This document shows, one piece after another, positions 1 through 13,299 of a stretch of 64,000 nucleotides of DNA. The stretch comes from Copromyces sp. CBS 386.78 (Eukaryota; Ascomycota; Sordariomycetes; Sordariales; Sordariaceae). The DNA is taken from positions 1 to 64,000 of the forward strand of contig MU839090.1 of NCBI GenBank assembly GCA_030685235.1. The letters run 5' to 3'. Both the position numbers and the translations under genes were made by a program. The first letter of the stretch is position 1. Every line of letters starts with the position of its first letter. The notes below the pieces were generated by a model. That model was not told the DNA's origin and did no database searches. It was given only the letters and a program-made list of their open reading frames with translations.

Positions 1-316
1 TTCCTCTTAGAACATCTATCTTTCTTTCTTCTGCACAATATGGCCTCATTTCTATGACCCTCCATATTAGTGCTATTTCTTCTTATCCCGTATCAAGTAG
101 TTAAGAATTAAGTTTAAAATAATTTTATTATTTACCGTCTATTTTATTTATATTACCGAACTTCTTTTTAATACCCTTATCCTCTTTAATTTTCTCGTTA
201 ATAGTTATAGCCGTATTATTTATTATAAATAATATAATAAATTATACTATAATTTATTATTGTTCTTACTATAAATTTAATTATAAATACCTAGAGATTA
301 AATACTTTTAATAAAA

Positions 317-540
317 GCCTTCCGCTATTTTATTCTATCCTATAGTAAATTAAATTATAATTATCGAAAGATAATAGCCCTCCGCTATTTTATCCTATCC
401 TTTAGTAAATTAGATTATAATTACCGAAAAATAGCCCTCCGCTATCTTATTCTATTTTCTAATAAATTAGACTATAAACTAACCCTCTGCCATTTTATTC
501 TATCTTCTAATAAACTAAATTATAAATACTGAGAGGTCTA
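317..540. repeat. Degenerate tandem repeat, about 50-60 bp units
   Basis: Four successive units begin near 317, 377, 434 and 482 with a gccctccgctattttattct-like core, followed by a taaattaaattataatta-like half. Units differ mainly by transitions, so the array was probably mutated by RIP. Confidence 0.75.
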
Positions 541-640
541 CTTTTATTAAATTGTCTATTTACTTATTTATTCTTAATTTAACCGGTCTATATAAACGGT
601 AAGATATCCTAATTTCCTATTTCCTTCTATTTCCTTCTAA

Positions 641-860
641 TAATATAATTTACTTACAACGCTTATTTTACTAAATCCTATTTTTATTAGAGCGAAACCG
701 ACTTTTCTCCTTAAATAATATAAATTATTTATAACGCTCACTTAATTAAAATAAATCCTCCTCCTATTAAAATAAAACCGACCCTTCTCCTTTAATAATA
801 TAAATTACTTATAATACTTATTTAATTAATTCTTACCCCTATTAAAGCGAAACCGACCCC
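641..860. repeat. Degenerate tandem repeat, about 75-80 bp units
   Basis: Three units start near 641, 715 and 795. Each runs from aataatataaattactta through a cctattaaa core to gcgaaaccgaccc. They diverge mostly by transitions and length changes. The array ends just upstream of the SET-domain relic. Confidence 0.7.
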
Positions 861-909
861 GATTTTAATATAAAATATTATTTATTATACCCTTATTAAC
901 GTTAAAATA

Positions 910-1900
910 AATTTAAATACCGAAGAATTAATCAAATCTCTACTTTATATTTATAATAATATTAAATTTTAGACTTAAATATATAATATTACTATAATCT
1001 TCACTAAATTATAAGATATCGACCCGGATTTCTACTATTCTAATACTATTAAGGCCCGCCTATTTAAATATGGAAGTTTTAGAAATTTCGCTATTAGAAA
1101 TTTAAAGGAGGGAGAAATAATTTTAGTAAAGAATCTTCTCTTTAAGACGGCTCGTTATATTTTTTATACCGAATTCCTCAAATTCTCCGGAAAAGATTAG
1201 GTAGCCTTTCTAATATTATATACTTCCCCGGGTAATTATAAGAACCGCAATAGAAGCGACTATAATTATATTAAGGCGATTATAATTATAAATTCATTTA
1301 TTATTCCCCTTTATAATAATAATATAATTAGCGTATATATTATCGTATTAAAATTCAACTATATTTGCTAACCGGTAATTAACGTTTTTTATAAATTTAA
1401 TAGTCAAATTCCGAATATAATTACTATAATTATTATTAAGGCTATTAAAACTGGTTCGGAATTATTTATTACTTATAGCGGATTTCTTATATTATTCTAT
1501 AAATAGTACGGGTTTTAATACTATTATAATAAGTACGAAAGCGTAATAGATTAAAATTTAGTAATTAAAAAGGAGTGCGAAATAAATATTTAAAATTAAG
1601 CGGCGAAAGTTTAGAAAAGATTAATATCATATTTAAAATAGGGAGAAAATTAGAAATACTTTATTAATTAGTTTATTAAGCTTCGAACTTACGGTAGGTA
1701 CGAAAATATAATGAATATAAATTTAGTAATCGAAAAGAAGCGTAAAATAATTAACGTTCGGAAATATATAACGAAGGTATAAGAAAATATAATAATTAAT
1801 CAATGTTAAATAAACGTTTAGAGCGGGCTATAATTCGGGAGTCGGGGATAAAAGCGCTAGCGGCTCGGGAAAAGTAAAATATATAAAATATAGGACAATA
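910..1900 (+). pseudogene. SET-domain protein relic (RIP-killed)
   Basis: One forward frame stays readable from about 915 to 1,620. It matches the SET lysine-methyltransferase fold in order: an N-terminal YGSFRNFAIRNLKEGEII segment (about 1,072-1,118), a KFNYIC-stop-PVIN segment (about 1,349-1,385) that looks like a mutated NHSCxPN motif, and GSELFITYSG (about 1,453-1,482) that matches the conserved GEEL-I-Y motif. A C-terminal YGF-YYYNKY stretch looks like a post-SET cysteine cluster with Cys turned to Tyr. In-frame stops fall where Gln or Arg is expected. SET proteins modify histones or other proteins; this copy cannot. The 3' part to about 1,900 is basic and poorly defined. Edges and any introns are unknown. 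Confidence 0.65.
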
Positions 1901-3896
1901 ATAACGAGAAAGATTAATTTCCGCTTTAGAAGAATTTTCTCCTATAGTTTTAATATAAGTTATTTTATCCCCTAACGGTTTTAAATATACCTAATTAATT
2001 TATAGTATTCCTTTATTCCTATTAAACGTAGTAAATATTAAATTAATTATAATAGTTCGTCGGTATTAATTTTACTCTTATCGGTCTTTTTTTTATTAAT
2101 TATTATTTTATTCTAATTAAAATAAATTTTATATTTTTATCGGAATAAAATCGGTAAGAGAAAATAATTATTTACTATTATTCGAATAAAATTAATTCGA
2201 TATAATATTAGGGCGAAGTTTAAAACGTTTAAATAATAATTAAGGGTAGTAAGTTTAGTAGGGTAGTAAAAGTTTATTTTAAATATAAAGAAAATCGCTT
2301 TAGCGGGAGACGAGAAAAAGTCTATACAATATAATCGCAACTTAATATAGCTAATAGTTTTTATTTCAACGGTTTTATACTAGCTTTTAATAATTACTAT
2401 ATATATCCAAATTATTATCTAATATATTATTATCTTCCTTTTAAATATATTACAATATATTTAAATTCCTAACCCCTAATTTAACGAAGGCTATATTATT
2501 CTTAAATTTAATAATATTTTCAGTATTTACTTTTAACATTTCCTTTACCTCCCCTAATATATTTATTAATTTATAGTAATTTATTATATGGGTATTTTCG
2601 GTAATTCGGATATATATTATAAAGCTCTATTCCGTCTTCCTAGCGCTTTCCTTCACACTTTCGCTCTATCGGTCCAATTTAGCCCCAAATATTTTAATAA
2701 ATTTATCCAACTTTTTAATACTACGAATTATATTAATATATATTATTTCGAAGCTTTAAAATCGCTATAACGTTTTAATATAATAGGAGGCCGCCTATAT
2801 AGAAAGTTAGGTATAAATATAGTAAAAATCGCGTTAAGCTTAATCTATTATATTTTTTGGCGTATTAAAGAAATTTATATTAAATAATAATTAATAGATA
2901 TTTAATAACCGAATTATAAATAAAATATAAAAGTATATATTTTAATGTTAAAGCGGTAAAGGTAAAGGCGCCGTTAGGTTTTACAATTAATTATATACGT
3001 ATAATTCTAGCGGAGCCGACTATTTGAAAACCGACCTTTTTTCGCGAATTACTTTATTATTTAACCTAAATCGCAATTCTAATCGCTTTAGGCTACTACT
3101 AATTTTTAAATCGACTACAAATTTACTTATATGTTTTATTAGAAGCTAACGCAATAAATAATTATTCCGGCGATAATAATTATATAAATAATTCGTATTA
3201 TATAATAGGTTTCTATACTATTTTAAACCTAATATAGAATTAAAATATTAAAATTAATTATATATATTAATCTATACTTTAAATTCGAATTATATAGCGC
3301 GGAAAGGCTATATTAGGTCCGAATATAATGCCCGAACTAATATTATACTTTTAGTAAACCTAATAAGTATATATCTAATTACTTAATTATATTATTATTC
3401 CCTAAAATATAGTTAGAGGTAAGGTACTAGCGTACTATACAATTAATTATATAGTTATAATAGCAGGTCAAAAATGCCCGTACGAAAGTATAATTGCGGG
3501 TATAAATATTAGTATCCTTTGTCCTTATATTTTCTAAAGAAATCGGGGCGTAGAGTAGTAAGAATAATTATCTAAATAATTAGATCGGAACCTTCTAAAA
3601 TAGAGAATATAAATGGGCCGAAGATAAATTCCTAAATATTTAATATATTAGGTTTAATAAAGTAAGTTTCGCAAAGTAATTAAATATATATTAATTTAAA
3701 TATAACGCCGAAGAACTTTATATTATTCTATATAATAAAAGGGAAATTATTATTATATAAAATAGGGGGGGTAAGCTTCTATAAATATATTAAATATAAG
3801 CTGAATTATTAAATAAAGTACTCTTACTATATTTATTTTAATACCCGGTATATTATTTAATTATATATAATTTAACTTCCGCTTCTTCTTAATAAT
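1901..3896. other. AT-rich stretch without a recognised gene
   Basis: Small chance frames occur (for example 2,588-2,770 +), and a partly coherent forward frame lies around 2,940-3,330, but no domain is recognised. It may be a further RIP-mutated gene or element. Confidence 0.5.
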
Positions 3897-3901
3897 ATTA
3901 C

Positions 3902-4151
3902 TATCACAAGGTTAGACCTGTGATGTGCTATGCTGCACTAACTGCACATATGCTGTGCCGACCAGAGCCCAGAGCTCTGGCCACGTATATATTATTATTA
4001 CGTACAGCCTTACGTGCCCGTAGTCTAGTCTATAGGGCTCTCGCCTATATATAGCCAGACCTCTACGTATATTTCCTTCTCTCCTCCTTTCTCCTTATAT
4101 AATAACGTATATCTTATTATACCCTCTACGGTACTATTTCGCCCCGTAATA
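3902..4151 (+). repeat. 5' LTR of the gypsy element
   Basis: The 250-bp terminal repeat starts tatcacaaggttagac and ends gccccgtaata. It contains the palindrome ccagagcccagagctctgg. The first 60 bp are less mutated here than in the 3' copy, while the later part is more mutated, so RIP hit the two LTRs in different patches. Confidence 0.93.
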
Positions 4152-4399
4152 GTTTATTACATTTAACTATTATACTACGCGCGCTTATTTAACAAGAGGA
4201 AGATTACTTATATTTTAATTACGGTAATTAATAATTAAAATTCGACTTTGCGCGTTCCCGACTCCAATTGTAAACCTAGCCGTTAAATTAGGTAAAATAC
4301 TAAGCTAAATATCGTTAATTAAAATCGTTCGTACTCTCTTTCTTCTTTTATATTTATTAAAGTATATTTGATTTAGCGATTAATATCTAATTCTATTAC

Positions 4400-7300
4400 T
4401 CTCCGAACCTAGTCCGTAACCGATAATTTTATTACTATTATAATTATTAGCGCTATTATAGTAACTACTAGTTTAAATTACTAAAACGACTTAATAATCT
4501 TCGTTTAAACGTTCGAAGGCTTCTATTATTAAACAATTGAAATTTCAATCCTTATTTCCTAGGCTTATACCTTTACTAACTTTCCTGCTTTTTAAACCTT
4601 TTTTTCCGCTTTTTGCCGTCTACTCTACGACGACATTATTACTACTAAAGCCGACGCCCGCAATTTCGAAGAAGATTTTATTATAGCTAAGGAAGAGGTC
4701 GCCTACTTTTAGACCTATATTAGGGATTTCAATTACAAGGTCGTTCGTAAAAAGAATAATATTACAATTATCCGTACTTAATATTTATTCGCCGTTTAAA
4801 TTAATATAAAAAATTATACGGAGTAAATTAAATCGCTTTATAATTAGATCGCCGCTTTTAAAAAGGAGTTTAACGATTTTCGTATTACGTCCGCGGCCGC
4901 TTTCTAATTTTAGAAGGAATATTATTAGAAGGCCTTTTTTAACCTTCGTATTCGGTTTTAAAATATTAGCCCGGCTCCCCCTCCGCCGTTCCTTAACCTT
5001 AATTTTTACCCCCCTTTACTTCCTAGCGCGCTTAGTAATCTTAGTAATAATAACGATACTATAAGTATTAGCGAGAACAATAGCGGCTATAAGTTAGTAT
5101 TGCGTATTATTATTACCCCCGCTTTTAATAGTAAAGGATTATTGATCGAATATATTACTAAATATCGTACTTGGCGTATACGTATAAAGTTTATTTAAGT
5201 AGATGAATTAAAGGTTTTTACTAATAAGTACCCTAAATTTTCCTTTATTACTTATTTTATTAAAAGTATTCCGTTCGAAGCTATTAAAACCGAATTAAAT
5301 AAGGCTATCTTCGGCGAACTTTATAAATAGGGTATTATTTTCGAATTCTTTAGCGAACTAAATAAAAAATACAATAATATCGACGTCGTCGTCGAATCCT
5401 ACCGCGCTTTCGAAGACTTTAAAATATTTAAAGGTATAAAGTAGACTAATTTTAAAGAAAAATTCGTTATATTTATTAATAAATATAAATTCGATAATAG
5501 TATAAAAATTTATTATTTCTATTAGAAAATTAGCGATTGCGTTCGTTTCGCCTTTTCCTACTAATATCCTTAGCCTACTAATAATAAATTTAACGAATAG
5601 TTTAAAGCCGCTCGTAACTTCGCTAAAGCGTTAGAAAATAAAGACTAGTATAAGAAGTAGATTAATTTATTCTATAAAATTAATATAATTAATATTTCTA
5701 CTCTTACTAATTGTTTTAATATTTCCGCGACCGAAGTGATTATTAACTAAGGTGGCGATATAATAGATTTTAATACTATAATCGAAATAAATATTTAAAT
5801 ATTCTATATAATTGAGGTTAGTATTTTTAAGTATTATATAAAAATAGGCGTTTATACCCGCTACGGAAGGCCCGGCTATTTTGCTAATTATTACGCCCGT
5901 ATTAATTTTAAAAAGGAGGTTAAACTTTGTAATAATTATAATAAAGGCCGCGGCGGCAATGCTAGTAATATTAGTAATAGTGGTAATAATTGTAATAATA
6001 GCGGTAATAATAACGGTACTTCTAATAATAGAGGTAACGGTAGCTATAATAATAATGGCGGCGGTAATAATGGTAATAACGGTGGTAATTAATAATAGCC
6101 CGTTTAGGGTTAATATAATTATAGATAGTAGCGCCCTAATTATAGTAGCGGTTATTACGTTAATGCTATGAACCCTGGCGCTCTAGTTCCCGGTACCTTG
6201 GCCCCCGGCTATTATAATCCCGTTCCCGCTTATTAGCCCGGCTTTATCGGACTAATTATAAGTAACGAAAACGGTTCGATTTCGGGTTAGGGAAATATAT
6301 AACTTCTTAATTAAATTGCGTTTAAAGGTACGAATTTAACGGATATAGAAGAGACGACAAGACCGTCCTTATATGGTTAAATATTATTAAAATAAATAAA
6401 TCTTTAGTAAATAGTTATTATAAATATTTAAATTTATTAAATTTTTCTATCTATTTGTTTTATAGACCGTATAAATTATATTATACTATTTTCGTTAATA
6501 GTAGATATACTGCCCTTAATTTTATTAATCGTTATTTCGTTTACTATTATTATTTCCCTTTTCTTCTACTCACCGTTTTTAAATTATTATACTTCGCTAA
6601 TAGCTAAATTAAGGGTAATATTACTTATTTTTCTAAATTTATAATATAAGCGGGAATTTACTACGAAATTATTAATTTATTAATTTACAATTTAATTAAA
6701 AATAACCCCGTTATTTTAAATTATTCGTAGTTCGTTTATTACGCCCTAGGTATTAATTGGCCTAACAATTTTTTTCAATTTAGCTCTGCTTATAAATAAC
6801 GCGGTTATTTCCTACCTAGGAATTTAAACTGTATTATTCCGCTTTCGAACCACTATTTTATAATTCTGCGACCGCTAATTTAATATTTATACTAAAGTCT
6901 AACGGTAGAAGATATAAATAATAAAAGCGAACCTAACTAATATAACGAAATAGTAATTATTAGGCAACTATTTATTTCCGCTATAATTAAGCGTATTATT
7001 TATTAACGATTTTACTATTTTAAATATAAGGTCGCTAACCGGCTAAATATTACCCCGCTTAAAAAAGTAAAAGGTAATAACGTAATTATACTATTAGTTT
7101 TACCCCCGGTACTTTTTTTAATAATTCGCTTAGTACCCTACTATTAGGCCAGCGGCGTAAGGACTTCTACGATAGACTACCGAATCCCGGTCCGGCTCTA
7201 TAATATTCTAATTGGTCCTATTAACCCTAATAATATTAAAGAATTTCCTATTATAATATTTAATTAATTAGTAGAAATTTATAAATTCCTAATTATCTAT

Positions 7301-10300
7301 ACGACCTAAATTAATTTAGAAAAAGATATCTATAGGTTAATTAAGGAAGACGAAAAATTAAAAAAGAAAAGGTATATTTTAGACCCCTAGAATATAAACG
7401 ATAATTTTACGCTTAATATAGTAATAGAAGTATTATTAAGTAAAGGCTAACGGTTTAAATACTTTTTCGGCAATAAGTATTATTATTAAATTAATACCCT
7501 AGTAAGGAAGGGAGACGAAGCCGCTTTAAGGGCTATAAAAATTTCCAATTCTATTAAAATTAATAGTACTAACAACAACTTTCCCTACTATAAAGATATA
7601 ATTAATAAATATTTTATAATAAATAATATTACCGTTAATAAAATTATATTTAAGGACGCAATATAATTTTACGAAAAAGTTAATAAACTTCCTAAAACGG
7701 TCGTAGAAATCTAAACCAAACTCTTGTAATAATATTAATATTATATATAAACCTTCCTATAAAAGGGAGCGGATATTCTCCTTCCCTATAGGGCGTACAA
7801 TTTAAAGATTGAATTCCGTCCGGGAATAACCCCTCCCGCTTTTCGCGGCTATATATTCAATCCTAACGAATTTAACGTTATTAAAAAATAAATCAATAAT
7901 ATATTCTAAAAAAAATTTATTAGGCCTTCGTAATTGGAAGCTTCCGCGCCGCTATTCTTTATTAAAAAACCGGGGGGTAGAATTTACGTTTATATTAATT
8001 ATTATAGCGTTAATAACGTAACCTTTAAATCTTATTACCCCTTTCTACTTATTAAAAAAACCCTTAACGCGATTTACTACGCTAAAATCTTTACTAAATT
8101 CAATATAATCGCTACTTTTAATTACATCCGTATTAAATAAAGGTACGAATAATTTACTGCTTTTATAACCCGGTTTAGCTTATTTAAATCCTTAATTATT
8201 CCTTTTGGCTTATAAGGCGCTCTAAGTACATTTTAAAATTATATTAATAATATCCTATATAATATTTTCGATATTTATACAATTACTTACTTCGATAATA
8301 TCTTTATTTATTCGGATAATATTAAAGACTACGAGTAGTATATTAACGACGTCTTCGATAGGCTGGTAAAAGCGGGCCTTAGCATTAATATCGATAAATA
8401 TGAATTTTATACAATAAAGACGAAATATTTAAGTTTAATTATTATACTTAGAGGTATTAAAATAGATTTAAAGAAAGTTAAAATTATTGCAAATTAATAA
8501 ATACCGGAATTAAAGAAGTTACTATAATCCTTCTTAAGTTTCGTAAATTTCTACCGGCAATTTATAAAGGAATTCTCAATAATAGTTACCCTGTTTTATA
8601 AATTTATAAAAAAGGATATTAGCTAGTTTTAAAACGACCGCTACTAAACCGCTTTTAAAGTGTTTAAAAAAGTATTTTCGGAAAGTCCTATATTAAAGAT
8701 CTATAATTAGACTAAAAAGATTGTAATTAAGATAAATACTTCCAATTAGGCTATAGGCGGCACCTTTTCCTAATACGGGGATAATAATATCCTTTACCCT
8801 ATCGCCTACTTTTCGGCTAAATATAATTCTTAAGAATATAATTACAATATATATAATAAAGAGTTACTTGCAATTATCAAAATATTAGAGGAGTAGAAGT
8901 TAGAATTTAAAAGAGTTTAATAACCGTTCAATATCCTAACAGATTATAAAAATCTCTAAATATTTATAATTAATAAATAATTAACCTAGTAATATATACG
9001 TTAATTTCAATTTTTATCCCGGTTTAATTTCCTAATTAAATATACGCTAGGCTCGAAAAACCTTCGCTTAAATATTTTAAATTACAAACCTAACGACCGC
9101 CCAAATAACGAAGAAGATAATTATTTAGTCGCCCGTAAAAGGGCCTTACTAAATCCGTCTTAATTCGAAGAAGGCTATTTCGAATTTAATAATCCGGCGG
9201 TAAAGTTCTCCCTTTACTTACTAAGCCTAAATAATTTAAATACCTAATTAATTAATAATTTTATTTGTACAAATTACGAAACCTCCGTTTTCCTATAAGA
9301 ATTAATTTCCTCCTTTATTAGCGGAGCCCGTTAATAGCCTATTACTATTAAAAAGGTTTTTTATAAGGCCTTTTCGGAATATTATATTATTAACGATATT
9401 GCGAAATAGCGCGACCGAATTATTGTTAATCCCTATAATAAAAATCTCTAACTCCAATTTATTAATCGCTAGTATAATTCCCCGGGTACCGGTTATTTAG
9501 GCCGTAACGTTACGTACGAATTCCTATAGTACGATTTTTATTAGGAGGGGATATATAATAACGTACGCTTTTTCTATAAGGGTTACTTACCTTACGCAAA
9601 AATTAAGTCCTTAAAAAGAGGCTCGGTTAGTTATTTTAAATTAATTACAATCGCTCTTACGCTATAGACCGATATTTTAATTAATTACGTTACGCCGCTA
9701 CCGCTAAATACCTATTTAGGCCAAATTTTTAAATATATTGCTATCGTCGTTAATTAATTTATTAAAATACGGTATTATATCCTAATAGTAATTTTAAAGG
9801 CGGAAGAATTAATAGACCGGTTTATTAATTATATTTATTTAATATACGGTCTTTTAAATAATATATTTTCTAATAGAAATATTTAATTCGTTTTATAATT
9901 TTAGTTTACCCTTTATAAACGGCTATCCGTAATTCGTAAATTTATTTCTATTTTTTACCCTTAAACGAATGCCCAAACCGAATATATTAATATAGAAATA
10001 GAATAATTCTTTAAAATTTATATTAATTAAGTATAAATAAATTGGGTAAAGTGGCTACTATTTACGGAGTTTATTAATAATAATACCGTCTTATCGTTAA
10101 TAAGGATTTTACCGTTCTTCGCTAACTATAGCTATTACTTATATATAGGTATAGAACTTCGTACTCCGCCGCTACTAAACTTCTCCTTAATTTAATTTAA
10201 AAAGTATTATAAAGTTAACGAATTAATAGATCGCTTCTAATAAATTTAGGATTTTACTATTTAGTAATCGTAGCGTATATAGGAATAATACGAGGATAAC

Positions 10301-11030
10301 GCTAATAAAAAGCGAATTAACTCTATTAAATATTATACCAGTAATATAATTCTCTTTAATATAGTTAATTTCGTTAACGGACATTTATATGCGAAATTAT
10401 ATTCCCGTTAGGAAGGACCCTTTAAAATTATCCGCGCTAAGTCGTATACAGTTTATTTCGCCCTACCTTCCAATATAAAGTATTTACTAATTTTCTACGT
10501 TTTTATAGTATAATTATAGTCCGGCTAAAGCCTTCTAGGCTAGCCTACTATAATAGACGTCTAAGCCAACGAAAATAGGATTATAATACGGACCGACAGT
10601 TAGGAGGAATACGAAGAGTGGGTATTCGACCGTTTTATAGATTGTTAGTAGATAGGTAATAATAGGTATTAGAAATACGAGGTTAAATAGAAGATTGGTA
10701 ACCCTACCTAAGAATTTATTAGTAACGTTATCGATTATAAGTACTATTTTTAGTAATTCTATTACGAGTACCCGGATAAATTAATTCCCTTAGAGGTCTA
10801 AAGGGTTTTCGAACGGTTCGCCGCCAATACTTTAGTACTAATAATAATGCTAATACCGGTAGCCTCCGAACTACTACGGCGCCGTTCTAATTATTTAGTA
10901 CGGTAAGAGACGGCCGTTACTATAAAGGATAAGACGTAAAAGGATATAGAGGAGGGCTTATACCTCGCGTTTAAAAGGGTATTTTAAAAATTAATAGATA
11001 TTTATAAGGATAAGAGGTTACGGGAGGGAT
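4400..11030 (+). pseudogene. Degenerate gag-pol of the gypsy element
   Basis: Recognisable pieces, in order, are as follows. A gag zinc knuckle near 5,842-5,895 has its Cys and His codons turned to Tyr (YTRYGRPGYFANYY). A reverse transcriptase at about 7,860-8,350 includes an open 68-codon piece at 7,934-8,140 (PLFFIKKPGGR and FTKFN blocks) and a mutated YLDD box reading YFDN near 8,290. An RNase H-like segment around 8,900-9,060 reads TDYKNLQIF then FLSRFNFLIKY. Integrase occupies about 9,480-10,100, and a C-terminal chromodomain-like segment lies around 10,600-10,800. The polyprotein would replicate and integrate the element. Stops and Cys-to-Tyr changes abolish function. Confidence 0.88.
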
Positions 11031-11096
11031 CTTAAGTCTATTATTTTACGTATATATAGATTTTTAGCTCTTCGAACTTCTTTTAAGGGGGGATAG

Positions 11097-11346
11097 TATT
11101 ATAGGGTTAGACTTATAATATACTATACTATATTAATTATATATGTGCTGTGCCGACTAGAGCCCAGAGCTCTGGCCACGCACATATCATCGTTACGTAC
11201 AGCTTTACGTGCCCGCGGTCTGGTCTGTAGGGCTCTCGCCTATATACAGCCAGACTTCTACGCATACTTCCTTCTCTCTTCCTTTCTCCTTATATAATAA
11301 CGTATATCTCATTATACCCCCTACGGTGCCATCTCGCCCCGTGATA
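11097..11346 (+). repeat. 3' LTR of the gypsy element
   Basis: This is the partner of the LTR at 3,902-4,151. The distal half (agagcccagagctctggcc through cgccccgtgata) is nearly unmutated, while the first 50 bp are heavily C-to-T changed. The 61-codon open frame at 11,209-11,394 lies in the LTR and its flank and is not a gene. Confidence 0.93.
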
Positions 11347-11351
11347 ATTGC

Positions 11352-13299
11352 GCTCTTCCCTACAGGTATATACGGTGCGTCGTTTTTTCTATAGCAGTAA
11401 TTTATTGCCGCCGCTATTATCGCCGTCGCCAGCGGTACTGCCTTTGTTATTACCGCTATTAAATTTATATTCGATTATAGAAGTACTTATATATCCCTAT
11501 ATTGGTTAATAAGAGTTATATTATTAAGGTAGAGGTATTATATATTGTTATTGAATATATTATTTTATATTTTAATTATATTATTTGGGGGCTATTCGTT
11601 TAATAAAATCGAAGCCTATACAAATTAGTAATTAAGAACGTATAATTAGAAAAGTACTTACTTTATTATATAACGTTTTATCTTCTTTACTATTTATTAA
11701 ATTTAATATTTAGGGGGGGATTTTTACAAATATATTAACCATCCTACGCCGATACTTAGTTAATATTACTACTTATTTTAATTAAACGTTCTATAGTAAG
11801 CCTATACTTACTAGGATAATAAAACTTAGCCGAAAAGATATATATAACGTCGAGTACAATATTTAACGTATTTATATATAATCCTTAGAATAATTTATAA
11901 GCGTAGAGGCAATTTAAATATAAAATATTTAAAAACTTCTACTATCGGGATAAAACCATTTAAAATCGCCTTATTTCAATTAAATTATAATATAGAGCCT
12001 ATAATTAATAAAATAATAAGGCCTAATCAGAAGGATATATATAACGCTAAGTATAAAGCCCGATATATCTATATATATTCCTTAGAAAAGTTTTAAATAA
12101 AGTAATAAATAGCCGTTAGTAGGAATGTATTAAAAATTTCGATTATTTTTAATATAGGACGGTATTGCTAATTAAAACTAATTTTACTAGTAGTATTAGA
12201 AATAACCCCGACGTAAATAATAGATTACTATCGATAAAAAAAGGTATAGTATCGTCAATAATAAAAATATTATTTACTAGGTTATTAGTAAGAATTATAT
12301 TAATTAAAGTAAAATAATCGTAGGAAGGAATAACGGGAAGAAATTAGTAATATAAGGGCAAGCTTATACCCGAATATTCGTACTACTATTATATTTAAGG
12401 TAATATATCCCGGGTAGGAGGGTCTACGTTACTATTTAATATCCTATTATATAAAGATTTGTTTAATTATTAAAATAGTATACGAAGTAACCGCGATTTA
12501 ACGCCGGAATAAAGAGTTTGGCCGTATATTATTTAAATAAAGAATTAGAAACTAATATATAAATATAAAATCGGTAAAAATCAAATTAGAATTATACTAT
12601 ATTCGGTTAATTATAATAATTAGCGAATAAATAGTATAACTACCGTTATAAGTTTAATACCTACCCCCTATTTTAAATAAGTCTTATTATTAAACGAATT
12701 AATAAAATAATTACCGTTATAAGTCGGACGGGACGTATATAGAATAAACGATAGTTAGACCGGTCGGCTATTTTACGAAATTATAAGTAAATTTATTTTA
12801 GAAATTAATAAATTGGTTAAAATCATCCTAAGCTAATTGATTTTAGGGACTTTAATAGTATAAGACCGCCCGTATACTTTATTTTTATTAGAATTAATAA
12901 TAATTATTCTAATTAGAATAAAGTATAAAAATTATTACGGAATAATTAATTAATTTAAAGCGTATTATATAATAGTTTTAATTATTTCTTTATTACTATA
13001 AATGAATTCTATAGCCCGTTCAATAGATTATAAAATCGATCTTTAATTATAGCGGGGCTTACAATTAAATGAATAAATAATATAATTACCGTAGCAGGTC
13101 TACTACGACGCTATAGAATAAATAATAGTTAATTTAATTCGAAAAATTATAAATCCGTTAAAAAATTGAAGGCGATTTAGATTTCGACTTTAAAAAATAT
13201 TATTATATCTATTGGATTTTAAATAGCTGATCTAATTTGGAAGAGAAGTATAGAAGGGTTAAAAATAAAATTATAAAGGGTAATTAAATTCGAACGGGT
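11352..13299. other. AT-rich stretch without a recognised gene
   Basis: No domain was recognised. The right part may hold the far 3' end of the SNF2 relic, whose C-terminal limit could not be fixed. An imperfect palindrome of the ttattctaattagaataa type occurs near 12,885-12,935, and related copies recur elsewhere in the block (near 2,110 and 18,950). Confidence 0.4.

Larger units (their letters stand above)
3902..11346 (+). mobile_element. Ty3/gypsy LTR retrotransposon, chromovirus-like, RIP-inactivated
   Basis: The element is complete in structure: two 250-bp LTRs at an exact offset of 7,195 bp, a purine tract ending in aaggggggatag just before the 3' LTR, and flanking 5-bp duplications attac (3,897-3,901) and attgc (11,347-11,351) that differ by one G/A transition. 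Internal domains read forward in the Ty3/gypsy order gag, reverse transcriptase, RNase H, integrase, chromodomain. The LTRs begin ta and end ta, consistent with RIP-mutated TG...CA. Total length is 7,445 bp. Every domain carries stops, so it is not mobile by itself. Confidence 0.93.

Noticed and set aside
5881..6171. 96-codon Ile/Val-rich forward frame
   Set aside because: It is a shadow of the Asn/Gly-rich gag tail of the gypsy element in another frame; the zinc-knuckle frame is the real one.
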